64,000 nt of DNA, taken from Bacillus ectoiniformans (lineage in GTDB: Bacteria > Bacillota > Bacilli > Bacillales > Domibacillaceae). Where the stretch lies: assembly GCF_016908875.1 (NCBI RefSeq), contig NZ_JAFBES010000001.1, positions 186,001 through 250,000 of the forward strand, written 5' to 3'. A program made the translations under genes and the position numbers. Under the pieces are notes generated by a model. It saw only the letters and a list, made by a program, of their open reading frames with translations, did no database searches and had not been told where the DNA came from. Positions 47,682 through 56,591 of this stretch are shown here, in pieces (the stretch's first letter is position 1; each line of letters begins with the position of its first letter).

Positions 47682-47947
47682 TACTCCGCCAAACCTTCTT
47701 TAGTTAATACATCCTTTAATTCTGCAATCGCTTCCGATTCGTCGCTGCCTTCTGCTGTAATTGTAATATCAGCCCCTTGGCCGATTCCAAGAGACATAAC
47801 ACCCATGATTGATTTTAAGTTTACTTTTTTCTCTTTATATTCTAAGTTAATGTCGCTTGAGAATTTACTCGCTGTTTGCACTAATAATGTTGCCGGGCGA
47901 GCATGAATACCTGTTTCAGCTGTTACTTTGAATGATTGTTGTGCCAT
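47681..47947 (-). CDS. ptsH: PTS phosphocarrier HPr
   Basis: An 88-residue HPr. His15 (TGIHARPA) takes phosphate from EI, and Ser46 (NLKSIMGV) is the HPr kinase site that turns HPr into the CcpA corepressor in Firmicutes. AAGGAGAA before ATG. First of ptsHI; ptsG, which precedes ptsH in B. subtilis, is not here. Confidence 0.97.
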   Translation of the reverse strand: MAQQSFKVTAETGIHARPATLLVQTASKFSSDINLEYKEKKVNLKSIMGVMSLGIGQGADITITAEGSDESEAIAELKDVLTKEGLAE

Positions 47948-48182
47948 TTTTATCTTCTCCTTTACATCTTAGAACTATATTTGCATTTTTACATTACATG
48001 AAAAATATCTTATCTGCAATACTTGTATTTACAAGTTGCGATAATCGTAATAAATAGACGGGTTGTGCCTTCTTAGAGAATATCATTACTTGCTCTTGAG
48101 CTCAATTATCAAGCATTATTATATTGATCATTTTGATCACTTTGTTTTACAATAAAGTGGAAATATGGAAGGGTTGATAGAC

Positions 48183-48554
48183 ATGTATTACAAAAGACAC
48201 GAAGCCTTTCGATACGCTTTTCAAGAACCGGTAGAAGCTTCCCTTGAAATTTACCAAAAAGCAGACCAGTCGCTTGTATGTATCGACAGCTCAACAGCAG
48301 ATATTCTGGACCTAAGTCCCAATGGCTTAAAAATGGTTTCTGATCTCGATATCGACCGGGCAGAAGATCCGCTTGTACGCATTCGCTTTCTATTGTCAGA
48401 GGCCACAATTGAAATAAATGGACACATCAATTGGAAAAAAAAGATGGGATCGAAATTTGAATATGGCTTCAGCGGCAATGATGATGATCAAACGAAACAG
48501 CTAATTGTGAATGAACTGAAAATGTACACCAAGAAACAGCTGAGAAGAAGGTAA
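48183..48554 (+). CDS. PilZ-domain-like protein
   Basis: A 123-residue protein from ATG 48183 (GGAAGGG upstream; the in-frame ATG at 48165 overlaps that site). It shows an Arg-rich N-terminus (YKRHEAFRYAF) and, after a strand, ILDLSPNGLKM, matching the D/NxSxxG half of the c-di-GMP-binding PilZ motif; the RxxxR half is present only loosely (Arg spacing four). Beta-barrel pattern up to residue 100, then a Lys/Arg tail. Candidate c-di-GMP receptor, not certain to bind. Confidence 0.7.
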   Translation: MYYKRHEAFRYAFQEPVEASLEIYQKADQSLVCIDSSTADILDLSPNGLKMVSDLDIDRAEDPLVRIRFLLSEATIEINGHINWKKKMGSKFEYGFSGNDDDQTKQLIVNELKMYTKKQLRRR

Positions 48555-48559
48555 GGATC

Positions 48560-48612
48560 AAAAGCGGGAACTTGACTAGTACGTCTTGCTAATCAATTTT
48601 CCGCTTCTTTCT
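48560..48612 (+). terminator. Possible terminator after the PilZ gene
   Basis: AAAGCGGGAA pairs with TTTTCCGCTT around a 30-base middle; T-rich end. Weak. Confidence 0.4.
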
Positions 48613-48669
48613 ATATTCTCTCCGCATGTTATTTTTTGTTGCGGAATCAGAACCTATACATACAAGGCA

Positions 48670-48864
48670 TCAGCTCCTTGGTTCTTCTAGATAGGTATAA
48701 ATGACGTTCCCCCCGCGCTGTGCGATTCCCCTAAAATGTTTAAAGTCTTCCCTCTTCACTAGCACTTTCCGAAATTCTAGGAAATTCTCTTTGCTGACAA
48801 AGCACTCTTTTATTTCTCCATTTTTTAATTGTTCCATTTGCTGCACGATGTTTTCGCTAGACAT
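48670..48864 (-). CDS. Hypothetical 64-aa protein
   Basis: ATG at 48864 with AAGGAAG 7 bases upstream. The product is soluble and charged: an N-terminal helix ([20 protein letters not shown]), then [37 protein letters not shown]. The RGGNVIYTY ending looks like a small beta-hairpin. Related short proteins may exist in other Bacilli, but I cannot name the family. Upstream extension to 48981 is hydrophobic noise without a ribosome site. Confidence 0.55.
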   Translation of the reverse strand: MSSENIVQQMEQLKNGEIKECFVSKENFLEFRKVLVKREDFKHFRGIAQRGGNVIYTYLEEPRS

Positions 48865-49100
48865 TTCATCACTTCCTTTTGAAATAATTGAATAATTTAA
48901 AAAATACATATAATTCCCACAAAAATACTTTACTCTTTTAACTAAATAAGGCAAACTGTAAAGTAATACAATTACCTGCATATAATAAGAAAAAGGCGGA
49001 ACACCTTCCTCATCTGTTTCCCCTTTGTATTATTATATCGGTTTAATGGAGGAACAACAAAAAGTAAACGTTTACAAATGAAGAAGAAGGAGAGAGAAAG

Positions 49101-49292
49101 ATGACTAAGGCAGAAGTGGGGAATGTAATCGAATTTAAAGAAGGATTACGAGGAATTGTTGAAAAGATCAACGAAAACTCTGTAATCGTAGATTTAACCA
49201 TCATGGAAAACTTCAGATACTTGGAGTTAGAAGAAAAAACCGTAGTCAATCATAAGAATTACACTATTATTCAACCTTCTGTTAATGCCTAG
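49101..49292 (+). CDS. ykvS: YkvS family protein (DUF2187)
   Basis: A 63-residue all-beta protein resembling a small SH3/KOW-like barrel: KAEVGNVIEFKEGLRGIVEKINENSVIV, then LEEKTVVNHKNYTII. GAAGGAGAG before ATG. Followed by a strong terminator. Family known in Bacillus and Staphylococcus; function unknown. Confidence 0.85.
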   Translation: MTKAEVGNVIEFKEGLRGIVEKINENSVIVDLTIMENFRYLELEEKTVVNHKNYTIIQPSVNA

Positions 49293-49322
49293 CCAGCGAG
49301 CCTTCTGCTCGCTGGTTTTTTT
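49293..49322 (+). terminator. ykvS terminator
   Basis: CCAGCGAG pairs with CTCGCTGG around CCTTCTG, then TTTTTTT. Confidence 0.92.
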
Positions 49323-49410
49323 AAGCTTTTGTTATGACCGCTTCCTCACTGAACCAATCGCCTGCTCCTTGCAGATTATTGAGTTGAGCGGGACTGGCGA
49401 TTTGGTTAAG

Positions 49411-49494
49411 CGCTGATAGAATGTTCAAAGCCGCCGTTAGAGTTGGGTTACCCGCTGATAGAATGCCCAAAGCCGCCGTTAGTGCTATATCAGT
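49411..49494. repeat. Four 21-bp degenerate tandem units
   Basis: Units begin at 49411, 49432, 49453 and 49474; each opens CGCYGNTAG. Units 1 and 3 differ at only 2 of 21 bases, as do parts of 2 and 4, giving a 42-bp higher-order period. The period is a multiple of three, and the minus strand stays open for 59 codons (to a TAA near 49326) behind AGGAGG, but has no ATG/GTG/TTG start. The rest of the 49323-49618 gap holds no gene I can support. Confidence 0.75.
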
Positions 49495-49578
49495 GGCAAT
49501 TTTCCTCCTATAGAGAAGAGATCCTTTCCCCTACTCTATGAATCATATATTTTATTACCATTTTGTTCGGGATTTTGT

Positions 49579-49584
49579 TACAAT
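49579..49584 (+). promoter_or_regulatory. -10 element candidate for the CPBP gene
   Basis: TACAAT, with TTACCA 18 bp upstream as a weak -35. It would start the RNA near 49591, after the ATG at 49538, supporting the downstream start at 49619. Confidence 0.4.
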
Positions 49585-49618
49585 AATGCCTGTGATTGAA
49601 GGAGGGAGTATCTGTTTC

Positions 49619-50227
49619 ATGTTTATATTAAAAGACTGGCGATTGCTAAGCAGCATCGTTTTAGCCCATATTCTTTTATATATCACTTTTTCTGACCGTG
49701 ATATTTTTTGGTATATTTATACCGCTGCTAATTTATTTTTCATTAGCTTGGCTATAATGAATGAAAAGATTGATGACAAGCAGAGAACCCGAAGCTTTAT
49801 TAAATATGGTTTGCTGTCGGGCTTGTTATTATATGGGTTGTTTTGGATCGGCCACTTACTGCTTCCTTACCTCCCGTTTTCATGGGATCGTCAAGTATCA
49901 AAAATGTACAGCTGGTATTCGCCGCAGTTTATCTGGCACTATATTGTACTTATTCTTATCTTCATTCCTGGGGAAGAATTATTTTGGCGAGGCTATGTTC
50001 AAAAAAAGCTCTCTCATTACTTTAATGATTTAACTGCGATTCTAGTTACCTCAGCGCTATATGCTTCTGTATTTATTTATTCTGATAAATGGATTTGGGT
50101 CATCGCAGCCTTCATTGGCGGACTGTATTGGGGCGCTCTTTATGTATGGAAACGCAGCATACCGATGCTGATTATCTCCCATTTAGTATTTACACTGCTG
50201 CTAATCGTCATCTTACCCTTGAGATAA
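49619..50227 (+). CDS. CPBP family intramembrane metalloprotease
   Basis: Membrane protease of the CAAX/Abi (Rce1-like) family with about six to eight helices. Motif 1 is PGEELFWRGYVQ (EExxxR type), and a second conserved region is the helix FIGGLYWGALYVW before ISHLVFTLLL, which carries the His of motif 4. Start is uncertain: ATG 49619 lies 13 bases after AAGGAGG, somewhat far; the longer frame to 49538 lacks a ribosome site. About 203 residues. Role in B. subtilis relatives is mostly unknown. Confidence 0.8.
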   Translation: MFILKDWRLLSSIVLAHILLYITFSDRDIFWYIYTAANLFFISLAIMNEKIDDKQRTRSFIKYGLLSGLLLYGLFWIGHLLLPYLPFSWDRQVSKMYSWYSPQFIWHYIVLILIFIPGEELFWRGYVQKKLSHYFNDLTAILVTSALYASVFIYSDKWIWVIAAFIGGLYWGALYVWKRSIPMLIISHLVFTLLLIVILPLR

Positions 50228-50232
50228 TTTAG

Positions 50233-50260
50233 AAAAAAGAGCCTGCGGGCTCTTTTTTTT
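50233..50260 (+). terminator. Terminator of the CPBP gene
   Basis: AAAAAGAGCC/GGGCTCTTTTT hairpin with CTGC loop and eight Ts. Confidence 0.9.
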
Positions 50261-50289
50261 GTTCATTCAAGCAAAAATTGGTGAATAAT

Positions 50290-50320
50290 AAAGTAAAATG
50301 GATATAACACCATTTACTTT
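50290..50320. other. Inverted repeat before the lipoprotein gene
   Basis: AAAGTAAAATGG and CCATTTACTTT are complementary except for one bulged A, 8 bases apart. It lies about 40 bases before the lipoprotein ATG and could be an operator. Confidence 0.4.
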
Positions 50321-50360
50321 AGACTAACAAGATCAAACGTGTTCAAAAGGAGAGTGTCAG

Positions 50361-50969
50361 ATGAAAAAGTGGAATAGAAGCATGTGGCTTTCCCTGGTTA
50401 TTCCCTTCGCCATGTTAAGCGGCTGCAGCAGTGATGAGGAGAAAGCAGACCCTCCTGCTGAAGCAGAAGAAATGAAAGAAGTGCCTTCTGAAGAAAACGA
50501 AAAAATCCGGCTGCTGGAAAAACAGTTAACTTACAAACTTGATGGCCAGACAAACACGGAAACAGCTTTCTTAAAAAATAGTGATCATCAGCCCTACTCG
50601 CTTTATGTCTTGCAGAATTTTGAATTCACAGCCGAAGAACCACAAAAAGATGTCATCTTCAGTAAACAGGAAGATCAGTATTTTATGCGCATCGAAGTGC
50701 TTTCCGTCAAGGAGCCAGACAGCCTTATTGAAGAAGTGAATACTGCCCTGTCCACAGTCAACCCTAACGTTCAAGAGCTTCCCGCTTCCGAGGCAGGAGC
50801 CTGGCTTTCAAATGCACGTATTTTCCAAAGCGCAGCAGATGATTCAACAGTCACTGCCTACTTGATTCCTTCAGGAAATAAGACCATTAAATTAACGGTG
50901 TTTGATAATAGCAAACAGCGCTATCAATCAGCTTTTTTAACGATGGCAGAAACATTATCGCTTAAATAA
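50361..50969 (+). CDS. Hypothetical lipoprotein
   Basis: A 202-residue secreted lipoprotein: basic start, hydrophobic MWLSLVIPFAMLSGC with lipobox Cys22, then an acidic Glu-rich linker (to about residue 50) and a mixed alpha/beta domain (KQLTYKLDGQTNTETAFL through SAFLTMAETLSLK). AAAGGAGA before ATG. No domain recognised; it may be a Bacillus-specific envelope protein. Single gene with its own terminator. Confidence 0.75.
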   Translation: MKKWNRSMWLSLVIPFAMLSGCSSDEEKADPPAEAEEMKEVPSEENEKIRLLEKQLTYKLDGQTNTETAFLKNSDHQPYSLYVLQNFEFTAEEPQKDVIFSKQEDQYFMRIEVLSVKEPDSLIEEVNTALSTVNPNVQELPASEAGAWLSNARIFQSAADDSTVTAYLIPSGNKTIKLTVFDNSKQRYQSAFLTMAETLSLK

Positions 50970-50996
50970 CCTTAAAATTAGACTTGCCATCATCAG

Positions 50997-51038
50997 CTCT
51001 TGTTTCCAAATTCATTCTGGAACAAGGGCTTTTTATAT
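50997..51038 (+). terminator. Terminator of the lipoprotein gene
   Basis: AGCTCTTGTTTCCA pairs with TGGAACAAGGGCT with one mismatch, then TTTTTA. Confidence 0.85.
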
Positions 51039-51059
51039 GAACCTCAGAAGCCCCAATTA

Positions 51060-52082
51060 TTATTTCTTCCAAAGTAAAAATAGAAACACTAGACTGATGC
51101 ATCCAAAAATAGGATACAAGAATCCAAGCAAGGTGCCGTATGAGATTTGGCTTAATAGAAAGCCCGCTGAAAAAATAATTAAATATAGTATGCCAGGAGG
51201 CCAATGAACCTTCTGAGACATTTGCTGCTTTAATCCATAGGCGTTTCCGATCACCGATGTAAAAATTTCACCATAGATTAGAAAAGCATACAGATAGTGA
51301 AATGCCGGAAGAAACTGCTCCACAATATAAGCCATCGGAATTTCATAAGAAGCGATATCTTCCACTTGAATTAAACAGGCATGACTGGCAAGCATGAGCA
51401 GCATTAAAGCTCCACCACCTAAAAACGCGCCTCTTTTGATAACTTTTTTATCATTTACTTCACTGGCAAGCGGAACTAGCACAGCTTGGGCTAAAGCAAG
51501 ATTTAATGCTGTATAGCTTAAAGGAGAAAGCCAGGTGCGCCATGTGTGATCTTCATCCTTTCCTAACAAAAGATCGGTTAAAAAATCCGGTTCTGTTACC
51601 GCTGCCCCAGCTAAACGCAAGTGGAAAATGATCATTAATGGCACCACAACAACATTTACAGCCAGCAAACCTTTTACTCCCTTTTTCACCACTATAAAAC
51701 CTGCTGCAATCGTCAACAGAATTCCGCTGTTTCCAGGCAAATTAAAATGTTCATCAAATAAGGCTCCCGTTCCAGAGAGCATGACTCCAGTCACTCCGAT
51801 CAGCATGAAAAACTGCAAAAGGTTCACCCATCCCGCTATCCGCTGTCCGAATAAATGTATGTTGAGCTCCCGGTAAGAAGCAGCTTTTAGATCGATGGCA
51901 GTGATCATCATCTTTGCTCCTAAAAATATAAATAAGCAGCCGCTGAATAAAATCGCAGGCATGCCATAAAAGCCGAATTGAGTAAAAAATTGAAAGATTT
52001 CCTTCCCAGTGGCAAAACCGGCTCCAATAATGGTGCCTATATAGACAGCCGCTATTTGAAAGGCTCCGATCCAGGTTTTCAT
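51060..52082 (-). CDS. ykvI: YkvI family membrane transporter
   Basis: A 340-residue integral membrane protein with about 10 helices. The N-terminal IGTIIGAGFATGKEIFQFF resembles the unwound first helix of LeuT/APC-fold transporters. Strong similarity to the YkvI family. Substrate is unknown, probably an amino acid or other small organic solute. GGGGGTG before the ATG. Divergent from clpE. Confidence 0.87.
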   Translation of the reverse strand: MKTWIGAFQIAAVYIGTIIGAGFATGKEIFQFFTQFGFYGMPAILFSGCLFIFLGAKMMITAIDLKAASYRELNIHLFGQRIAGWVNLLQFFMLIGVTGVMLSGTGALFDEHFNLPGNSGILLTIAAGFIVVKKGVKGLLAVNVVVVPLMIIFHLRLAGAAVTEPDFLTDLLLGKDEDHTWRTWLSPLSYTALNLALAQAVLVPLASEVNDKKVIKRGAFLGGGALMLLMLASHACLIQVEDIASYEIPMAYIVEQFLPAFHYLYAFLIYGEIFTSVIGNAYGLKQQMSQKVHWPPGILYLIIFSAGFLLSQISYGTLLGFLYPIFGCISLVFLFLLWKK

Positions 52083-52169
52083 GATCCACCCCCGCTCTTT
52101 GACATTAATTCACCTTATGCTTGTCTCTCCCGATTAAGAAGAGATTGAAAAATTTTTTAAACAAAATAC

Positions 52170-52198
52170 TTGAAAGTCAAAAAAGGTCAAATTATAAT
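52170..52198 (+). promoter_or_regulatory. SigA promoter of clpE
   Basis: TTGAAA (52170-52175), 17-bp spacer, TATAAT (52193-52198). The spacer is filled by a CtsR operator. Confidence 0.85.
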
Positions 52199-52284
52199 AA
52201 AGTCAAACAAGATCAAATAAGGTCAAACCTCTCCTGTTAAATAAACGGGACATTTTTTCAGCCCAAAGGTCAAAAAAAGTCAAA
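52175..52284 (+). promoter_or_regulatory. Seven CtsR heptads controlling clpE
   Basis: Direct repeats of RRTCAAA with 3-base spacers: a pair at 52175-52191, a triple at 52201-52227, and a pair at 52268-52284. The first pair lies between -35 and -10, the triple at the start site, the last next to the ribosome binding site. CtsR is the class III heat-shock repressor of clp genes. Confidence 0.9.
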
Positions 52285-52311
52285 TATATATACAAAAGGA
52301 GATGAACAAAA

Positions 52312-54459
52312 ATGTTATGTCAAATTTGCCAGCAAAACCAAGCAAATGTTCAGCTGCGTATTCATACAAACGGTAAAGGAAAACACTTTCACTTATGTTC
52401 AGACTGCTATAAAAAAGAAAAACAAGCGATAGGAGGCAGCCCAATGAATTTTCAGCAATTCGGTGGATTTCCACTAGATGAATTTATGAAAGGCTTTGGA
52501 TTTCCTCATTCGAGTGAAAAGCCACAGGCAGAACGCCCACTCCACACACAGCATGACGGTCACCACGGAGGCAACGGCTTTTTGCAGGAGTATGGAAAAA
52601 ACTTAAGCGACTTAGCTAAAGCAGGATTAATTGACCCTGTGATCGGCAGAGAAAAAGAAATCGAACGCGTGATTGAAACACTAAACCGCAGAAATAAGAA
52701 CAACCCGGTGCTCATTGGTGAGCCAGGTGTCGGTAAAACAGCGATCGCAGAGGGTCTGGCTTTAAAAATAGCTGAGGGCCAAGTGCCTCTAAAATTAAAA
52801 AATAAAGAGGTTTATCTTTTAGATGTCGCGTCACTCGTAGCTAACACAGGTATTCGCGGACAATTTGAAGAAAGAATGAAGCAGTTAATTACTGAATTGC
52901 AGCAGCAGAAAAACATCATTCTCTTTATCGATGAAATTCATCAGCTAGTAGGCGCAGGTTCAGCTGAAGGTTCTATGGATGCCGGTAACATTCTTAAACC
53001 TGCTCTTGCACGCGGTGAACTTCAAGTCATCGGTGCAACCACATTGAAAGAATACCGTCAAATTGAAAAGGATGCGGCTCTTGAGCGCAGATTCCAGCCG
53101 GTGATCGTCAGTGAGCCTACTGCAGAGCAAGCTGTTCATATCTTAAAAGGATTGCAAAAACGCTATGAAGATTTTCACGAAGTGACATTTACACAAGAAG
53201 CACTAGAAGCATGTGTTCACCTATCTCACCGCTATATTCAAGATCGATTCCTGCCGGATAAAGCGATCGACTTAATGGATGAAGCGGGTGCGAAGCTGAA
53301 TTTAACAATCAATACAGAAGACCAAGAATCCATCCAGGAGCGCTTAGCACGAATTGCCGCTGAAAAAGAAGCCGCGCTGAAAAATGAAGATTACGAAAAA
53401 GCGGCTCAATTACGAGATGAAGAAGCAGCATACAGCAACATGGAGGGCAAACCTGTAGAACGCCCGACGGTTACAGTAGAAACGATTCAGCAGTTAATTG
53501 AAAAGAAAACCGGTATACCTATTGGCAAGCTTCAGCAGGATGAGCAGCAAAAAATGCGCGATCTAGAGGCAAACCTGACTCGAAAAGTAATCGGTCAAAA
53601 AGATGCAGTCAAAAAAGTAGCGAAAGCAATTCGCCGCAGCCGTGCTGGATTAAAGTCGAAGCACCGGCCAATCGGTTCCTTCTTATTCGTCGGTCCTACA
53701 GGTGTCGGGAAAACGGAACTCACAAAAACGCTGGCGGAAGAATTATTCGGATCTAGTGAAGCGATGATCCGTTTAGATATGAGTGAATACATGGAGAAGC
53801 ACAGCACGTCTAAATTAATTGGTTCTCCTCCGGGATATGTTGGTCATGATGAAGCCGGCCAATTAACCGAGAAAGTGCGCCGCAATCCATACAGCATCAT
53901 TCTCTTAGATGAGATTGAAAAGGCTCATCCTGATGTGCAGCATATGTTCTTGCAGATATTAGAAGATGGACGCCTGACGGACAGCCAAGGACGCACAGTC
54001 AGCTTTAAAGATACCGTCATTATTATGACAAGCAATGCCGGAGTAGCCAACAAAACAGTGAAGGTTGGATTTGGCAGCAATTCAGCGATGAAAGAAAGTT
54101 CTCTATTAGATTCTCTAAGCCAGTTTTTCAAACCGGAATTTTTAAACCGATTTGACAATATTATCGAATTTAATAAGCTGCAAAAAGAAGATCTGCACCA
54201 AATTGTTGATCTGATGCTTGAAGAGTTAACTGCTGCGCTGTCCGAGCAGAACATGACTCTGACTGTAACACCGGAAGCGAAAGATCAGCTTGCAGAGCTT
54301 GGATATCACCCTGCATTTGGTGCTCGTCCGCTTCGCCGGGTGATTCAAGAACAGCTTGAAGACCGGATTGCAGACTTGATTTTAGATGATCCAGAAGTGA
54401 AGGATGTAATAGCTGTCGTAGAAAACAGAGACATTTCCTTAAAGCCACACAATGAATAA
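52312..54459 (+). CDS. clpE: ATP-dependent Clp protease ATPase subunit ClpE
   Basis: HSP100 unfoldase that works with ClpP in protein quality control after heat shock. N-terminal zinc finger (Cys3, Cys6, Cys29, Cys32) in place of the ClpC N-domain, a Gly/His-rich linker (44-90), first AAA module with Walker A GEPGVGKT (136-143), a UVR/middle region (about 350-380), second AAA module with Walker A GPTGVGKT (461-468), and C-terminal D2-small domain. 715 residues. AAAAGGAGA before the ATG. Confidence 0.97.
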   Translation: MLCQICQQNQANVQLRIHTNGKGKHFHLCSDCYKKEKQAIGGSPMNFQQFGGFPLDEFMKGFGFPHSSEKPQAERPLHTQHDGHHGGNGFLQEYGKNLSDLAKAGLIDPVIGREKEIERVIETLNRRNKNNPVLIGEPGVGKTAIAEGLALKIAEGQVPLKLKNKEVYLLDVASLVANTGIRGQFEERMKQLITELQQQKNIILFIDEIHQLVGAGSAEGSMDAGNILKPALARGELQVIGATTLKEYRQIEKDAALERRFQPVIVSEPTAEQAVHILKGLQKRYEDFHEVTFTQEALEACVHLSHRYIQDRFLPDKAIDLMDEAGAKLNLTINTEDQESIQERLARIAAEKEAALKNEDYEKAAQLRDEEAAYSNMEGKPVERPTVTVETIQQLIEKKTGIPIGKLQQDEQQKMRDLEANLTRKVIGQKDAVKKVAKAIRRSRAGLKSKHRPIGSFLFVGPTGVGKTELTKTLAEELFGSSEAMIRLDMSEYMEKHSTSKLIGSPPGYVGHDEAGQLTEKVRRNPYSIILLDEIEKAHPDVQHMFLQILEDGRLTDSQGRTVSFKDTVIIMTSNAGVANKTVKVGFGSNSAMKESSLLDSLSQFFKPEFLNRFDNIIEFNKLQKEDLHQIVDLMLEELTAALSEQNMTLTVTPEAKDQLAELGYHPAFGARPLRRVIQEQLEDRIADLILDDPEVKDVIAVVENRDISLKPHNE

Positions 54460-54511
54460 AGATGGTGCCAGTTCACAGGAGACCACTGAAAATTTTTTGT
54501 TAAATTGGTGT

Positions 54512-54642
54512 GGTTTGATTTCCACTTCAGGATGCTTCGCTTTCCGCGGGGCGTGCGGTGAGCCTCCTCAGCGCTAAAGCGCCTGCGGGGTCTCACCTGT
54601 CACGCTGATCCCGCAGGAGTCTCGCACCTTCCGTTCCAATCA
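54512..54642 (-). repeat. Dispersed ~130-bp palindromic repeat, copy B
   Basis: Reverse-complement copy of the element at 42465-42594, differing at only about ten positions. The two copies share all internal palindromes; the stem GATC of copy A reads GACC here, leaving one mismatch. It begins 52 bases after the clpE stop. The remainder of the 54460-54868 gap shows only a terminator. Confidence 0.85.
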
Positions 54643-54744
54643 TTTTAGTACTATGAGACCAGTAACTTTAACCAAATGACTAGAATGTAAAAAGAATCCT
54701 AAAGCTGTTGGGGTAAATATTAAGTAATATAAAGCGGGAAATAA

Positions 54745-54791
54745 GAAAAAAGCCGGGATCATTCCTAAAATGGAATTGTTCCGGCTTTTTT
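54745..54791. terminator. Hairpin terminator upstream of position 54792
   Basis: AAAAAAGCCGG...CCGGCTTTTTT with an inner ATTCC/GGAAT pair. Symmetric, so it can end transcription from either side; it is the probable terminator of the M3 peptidase gene or of clpE read-through. Confidence 0.75.
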
Positions 54792-54868
54792 GTTTAAGAT
54801 CCAACAAAGAAAATGAAAATATCGACAGATTTACAGGGGCCGCAGTTTACATGGCATCTGTTTATTTT

Positions 54869-56572
54869 TTACCGCTTATCTATTTTGATATCATCTACTG
54901 CATCCAGCCATTTTGAAATCGGCTCAACAACAGATTCCATGCAATCCGCTTCAAAAGGTGAAATCAGCTGGGCCTTCTCCACGATTTCTGTAAAAGAAAG
55001 ACTTCCGCCAATGCGGCAAATCGCCAAATAATCCTCCCAGGCTTCTTCCTTATTCTCACGCATCCGTTTCCAAAATTGCAGCGCGCAGACTTGAGCAAGC
55101 GTGTAATCAATATAATAAAATGGCACTTCATAAATATGTCCTTGTCTCTGCCAGTATCCTCCCGCTTCAAGAAAGGGAATGCCTTCATAGTCCCGCTCAG
55201 GCAAATACTCTTTCTCAATTTCTTTCCAGATCATTTTTCTTTCTTCCGGTGTTAATTCCGGCTCTTCATAGATGCGATGCTGAAACTCATCTACAGCTGC
55301 ACCGTAAGGCAAGAAAAGAAGGGCGCTGCTCAAATGAGAAAACTTATATTTGTCTGTATCTTCTTTAAAGAACCGTTCCATCCATGGCCATGTAAAAAAC
55401 TCCATGCTCATAGAGTGGATCTCACATGCTTCATAGGTAGGCCATAAATATTCCGGAACCTCGCAGTCTCGGCTGGAATACACTTGAAAGGCATGGCCGG
55501 CTTCATGAGTTAACACATCAATATCACCTGAAGTTCCATTGAAGTTAGCAAAGATAAAAGGAGAATGATAGTCTTCTAGAAAAGTGCAATATCCGCCGCC
55601 AGCTTTTCCTTTCACTGCAACAAGATCCATTAATTCACGGTCTAGCATGAATTGAAAGAAGTCACTCGTCTCTTCTGATAACTCCTGATACATTAACTTG
55701 CCATTTTCAATAATGTACTCCGCATCGCCCTTTGGCTTCGCGTTCCCGCTCGTAAATTGAAAACTCTCATCATAGAACTTTAGTGAATCGACGCCGATCC
55801 TTTTTTGCTGACGGTGTCTAAGTTTGGAAGCCAGTGGTACGATATGTTTTTTAATTTGTTCTCTGTAGACCTTCACCTGTTCCGCCCCGTAATCAACTCG
55901 CGATAGCCGGTGATAGCCTAGTTCAACGAAGTTAGCATACCCTAGCTTTTTTGCCATCTCCGTTCTCACCTTCACCAATTCATCGAATAATTGGTCAAAC
56001 TCACTTTCATGATCAGCAAAAAAAGAAAAACGGGCTTCTGCTGCCTTTTTGCGAAGCGTGCGATTTTCTTCTTCCAAATAAGGCTCGAGTTCAGCCAGCG
56101 TTAACTCTTTGCCATTAAAATCAATTTGAGCAGAAGCGACCAGCTGAGTATATTGAGAAGACAGTTTATTTTCCTTTTCAAGCAAAGGCAGAATGTCGTC
56201 CGAGAATGTTTTCACTTGTGATTCCGCCAGCAGAAATAACTGTTTGCCAAAAGTCTCTTCTAGCTCTTTTCGGTAGGACGAAGATAATAAAGCTTTATTC
56301 AGACGTGAAGCAATTCCCTCCATTTTTGGAGACAATTCATCCATATAATCCTGTTCCAGCTTGTAAAATTCATCGTTCGTATCAATTGTATGTCTAATAT
56401 AGCAGAGGTCCATCATGGTACTGACTCCGCTTCTGATTTTATTAATTCTCTTTAATATTTCAATTTGATCAGTGGCAGATGAAGCTGATAATAACCCGGT
56501 TAGTAATGATTCAATTTCAGTTTCAACAGTTGTCCAGTCCGGACGCTTGTATTGATAGTCTTTAAACTTCAT
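54869..56572 (-). CDS. M3 family oligoendopeptidase
   Basis: Zinc metallopeptidase of the PepF/M3B type, 567 residues, cytosolic. HEXXH motif is HEAGH at about residue 355 in VLTHEAGHAFQVYSSRD, with the third ligand Glu in the following EACEIHSMSMEFF helix. FNGTSGDIDVLTHEAG is typical. It degrades short peptides. Different from the 600-residue PepF (YjbG) type. AAGGGGAAC before the ATG; same strand as the mhqR-like gene 19 bases upstream. Confidence 0.92.
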   Translation of the reverse strand: MKFKDYQYKRPDWTTVETEIESLLTGLLSASSATDQIEILKRINKIRSGVSTMMDLCYIRHTIDTNDEFYKLEQDYMDELSPKMEGIASRLNKALLSSSYRKELEETFGKQLFLLAESQVKTFSDDILPLLEKENKLSSQYTQLVASAQIDFNGKELTLAELEPYLEEENRTLRKKAAEARFSFFADHESEFDQLFDELVKVRTEMAKKLGYANFVELGYHRLSRVDYGAEQVKVYREQIKKHIVPLASKLRHRQQKRIGVDSLKFYDESFQFTSGNAKPKGDAEYIIENGKLMYQELSEETSDFFQFMLDRELMDLVAVKGKAGGGYCTFLEDYHSPFIFANFNGTSGDIDVLTHEAGHAFQVYSSRDCEVPEYLWPTYEACEIHSMSMEFFTWPWMERFFKEDTDKYKFSHLSSALLFLPYGAAVDEFQHRIYEEPELTPEERKMIWKEIEKEYLPERDYEGIPFLEAGGYWQRQGHIYEVPFYYIDYTLAQVCALQFWKRMRENKEEAWEDYLAICRIGGSLSFTEIVEKAQLISPFEADCMESVVEPISKWLDAVDDIKIDKR

Positions 56573-56591
56573 CCTGTTCCCCTTTCTAAAC

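Noticed and set aside
48109-48408. 99-codon minus-strand frame opposite the PilZ-like gene
   Set aside because: Antisense shadow; the plus-strand frame carries the domain motif and ribosome binding site.
54170-54448. 92-codon minus-strand frame within clpE
   Set aside because: Shadow of clpE with Leu/Gln-rich artefact composition and no start signals.
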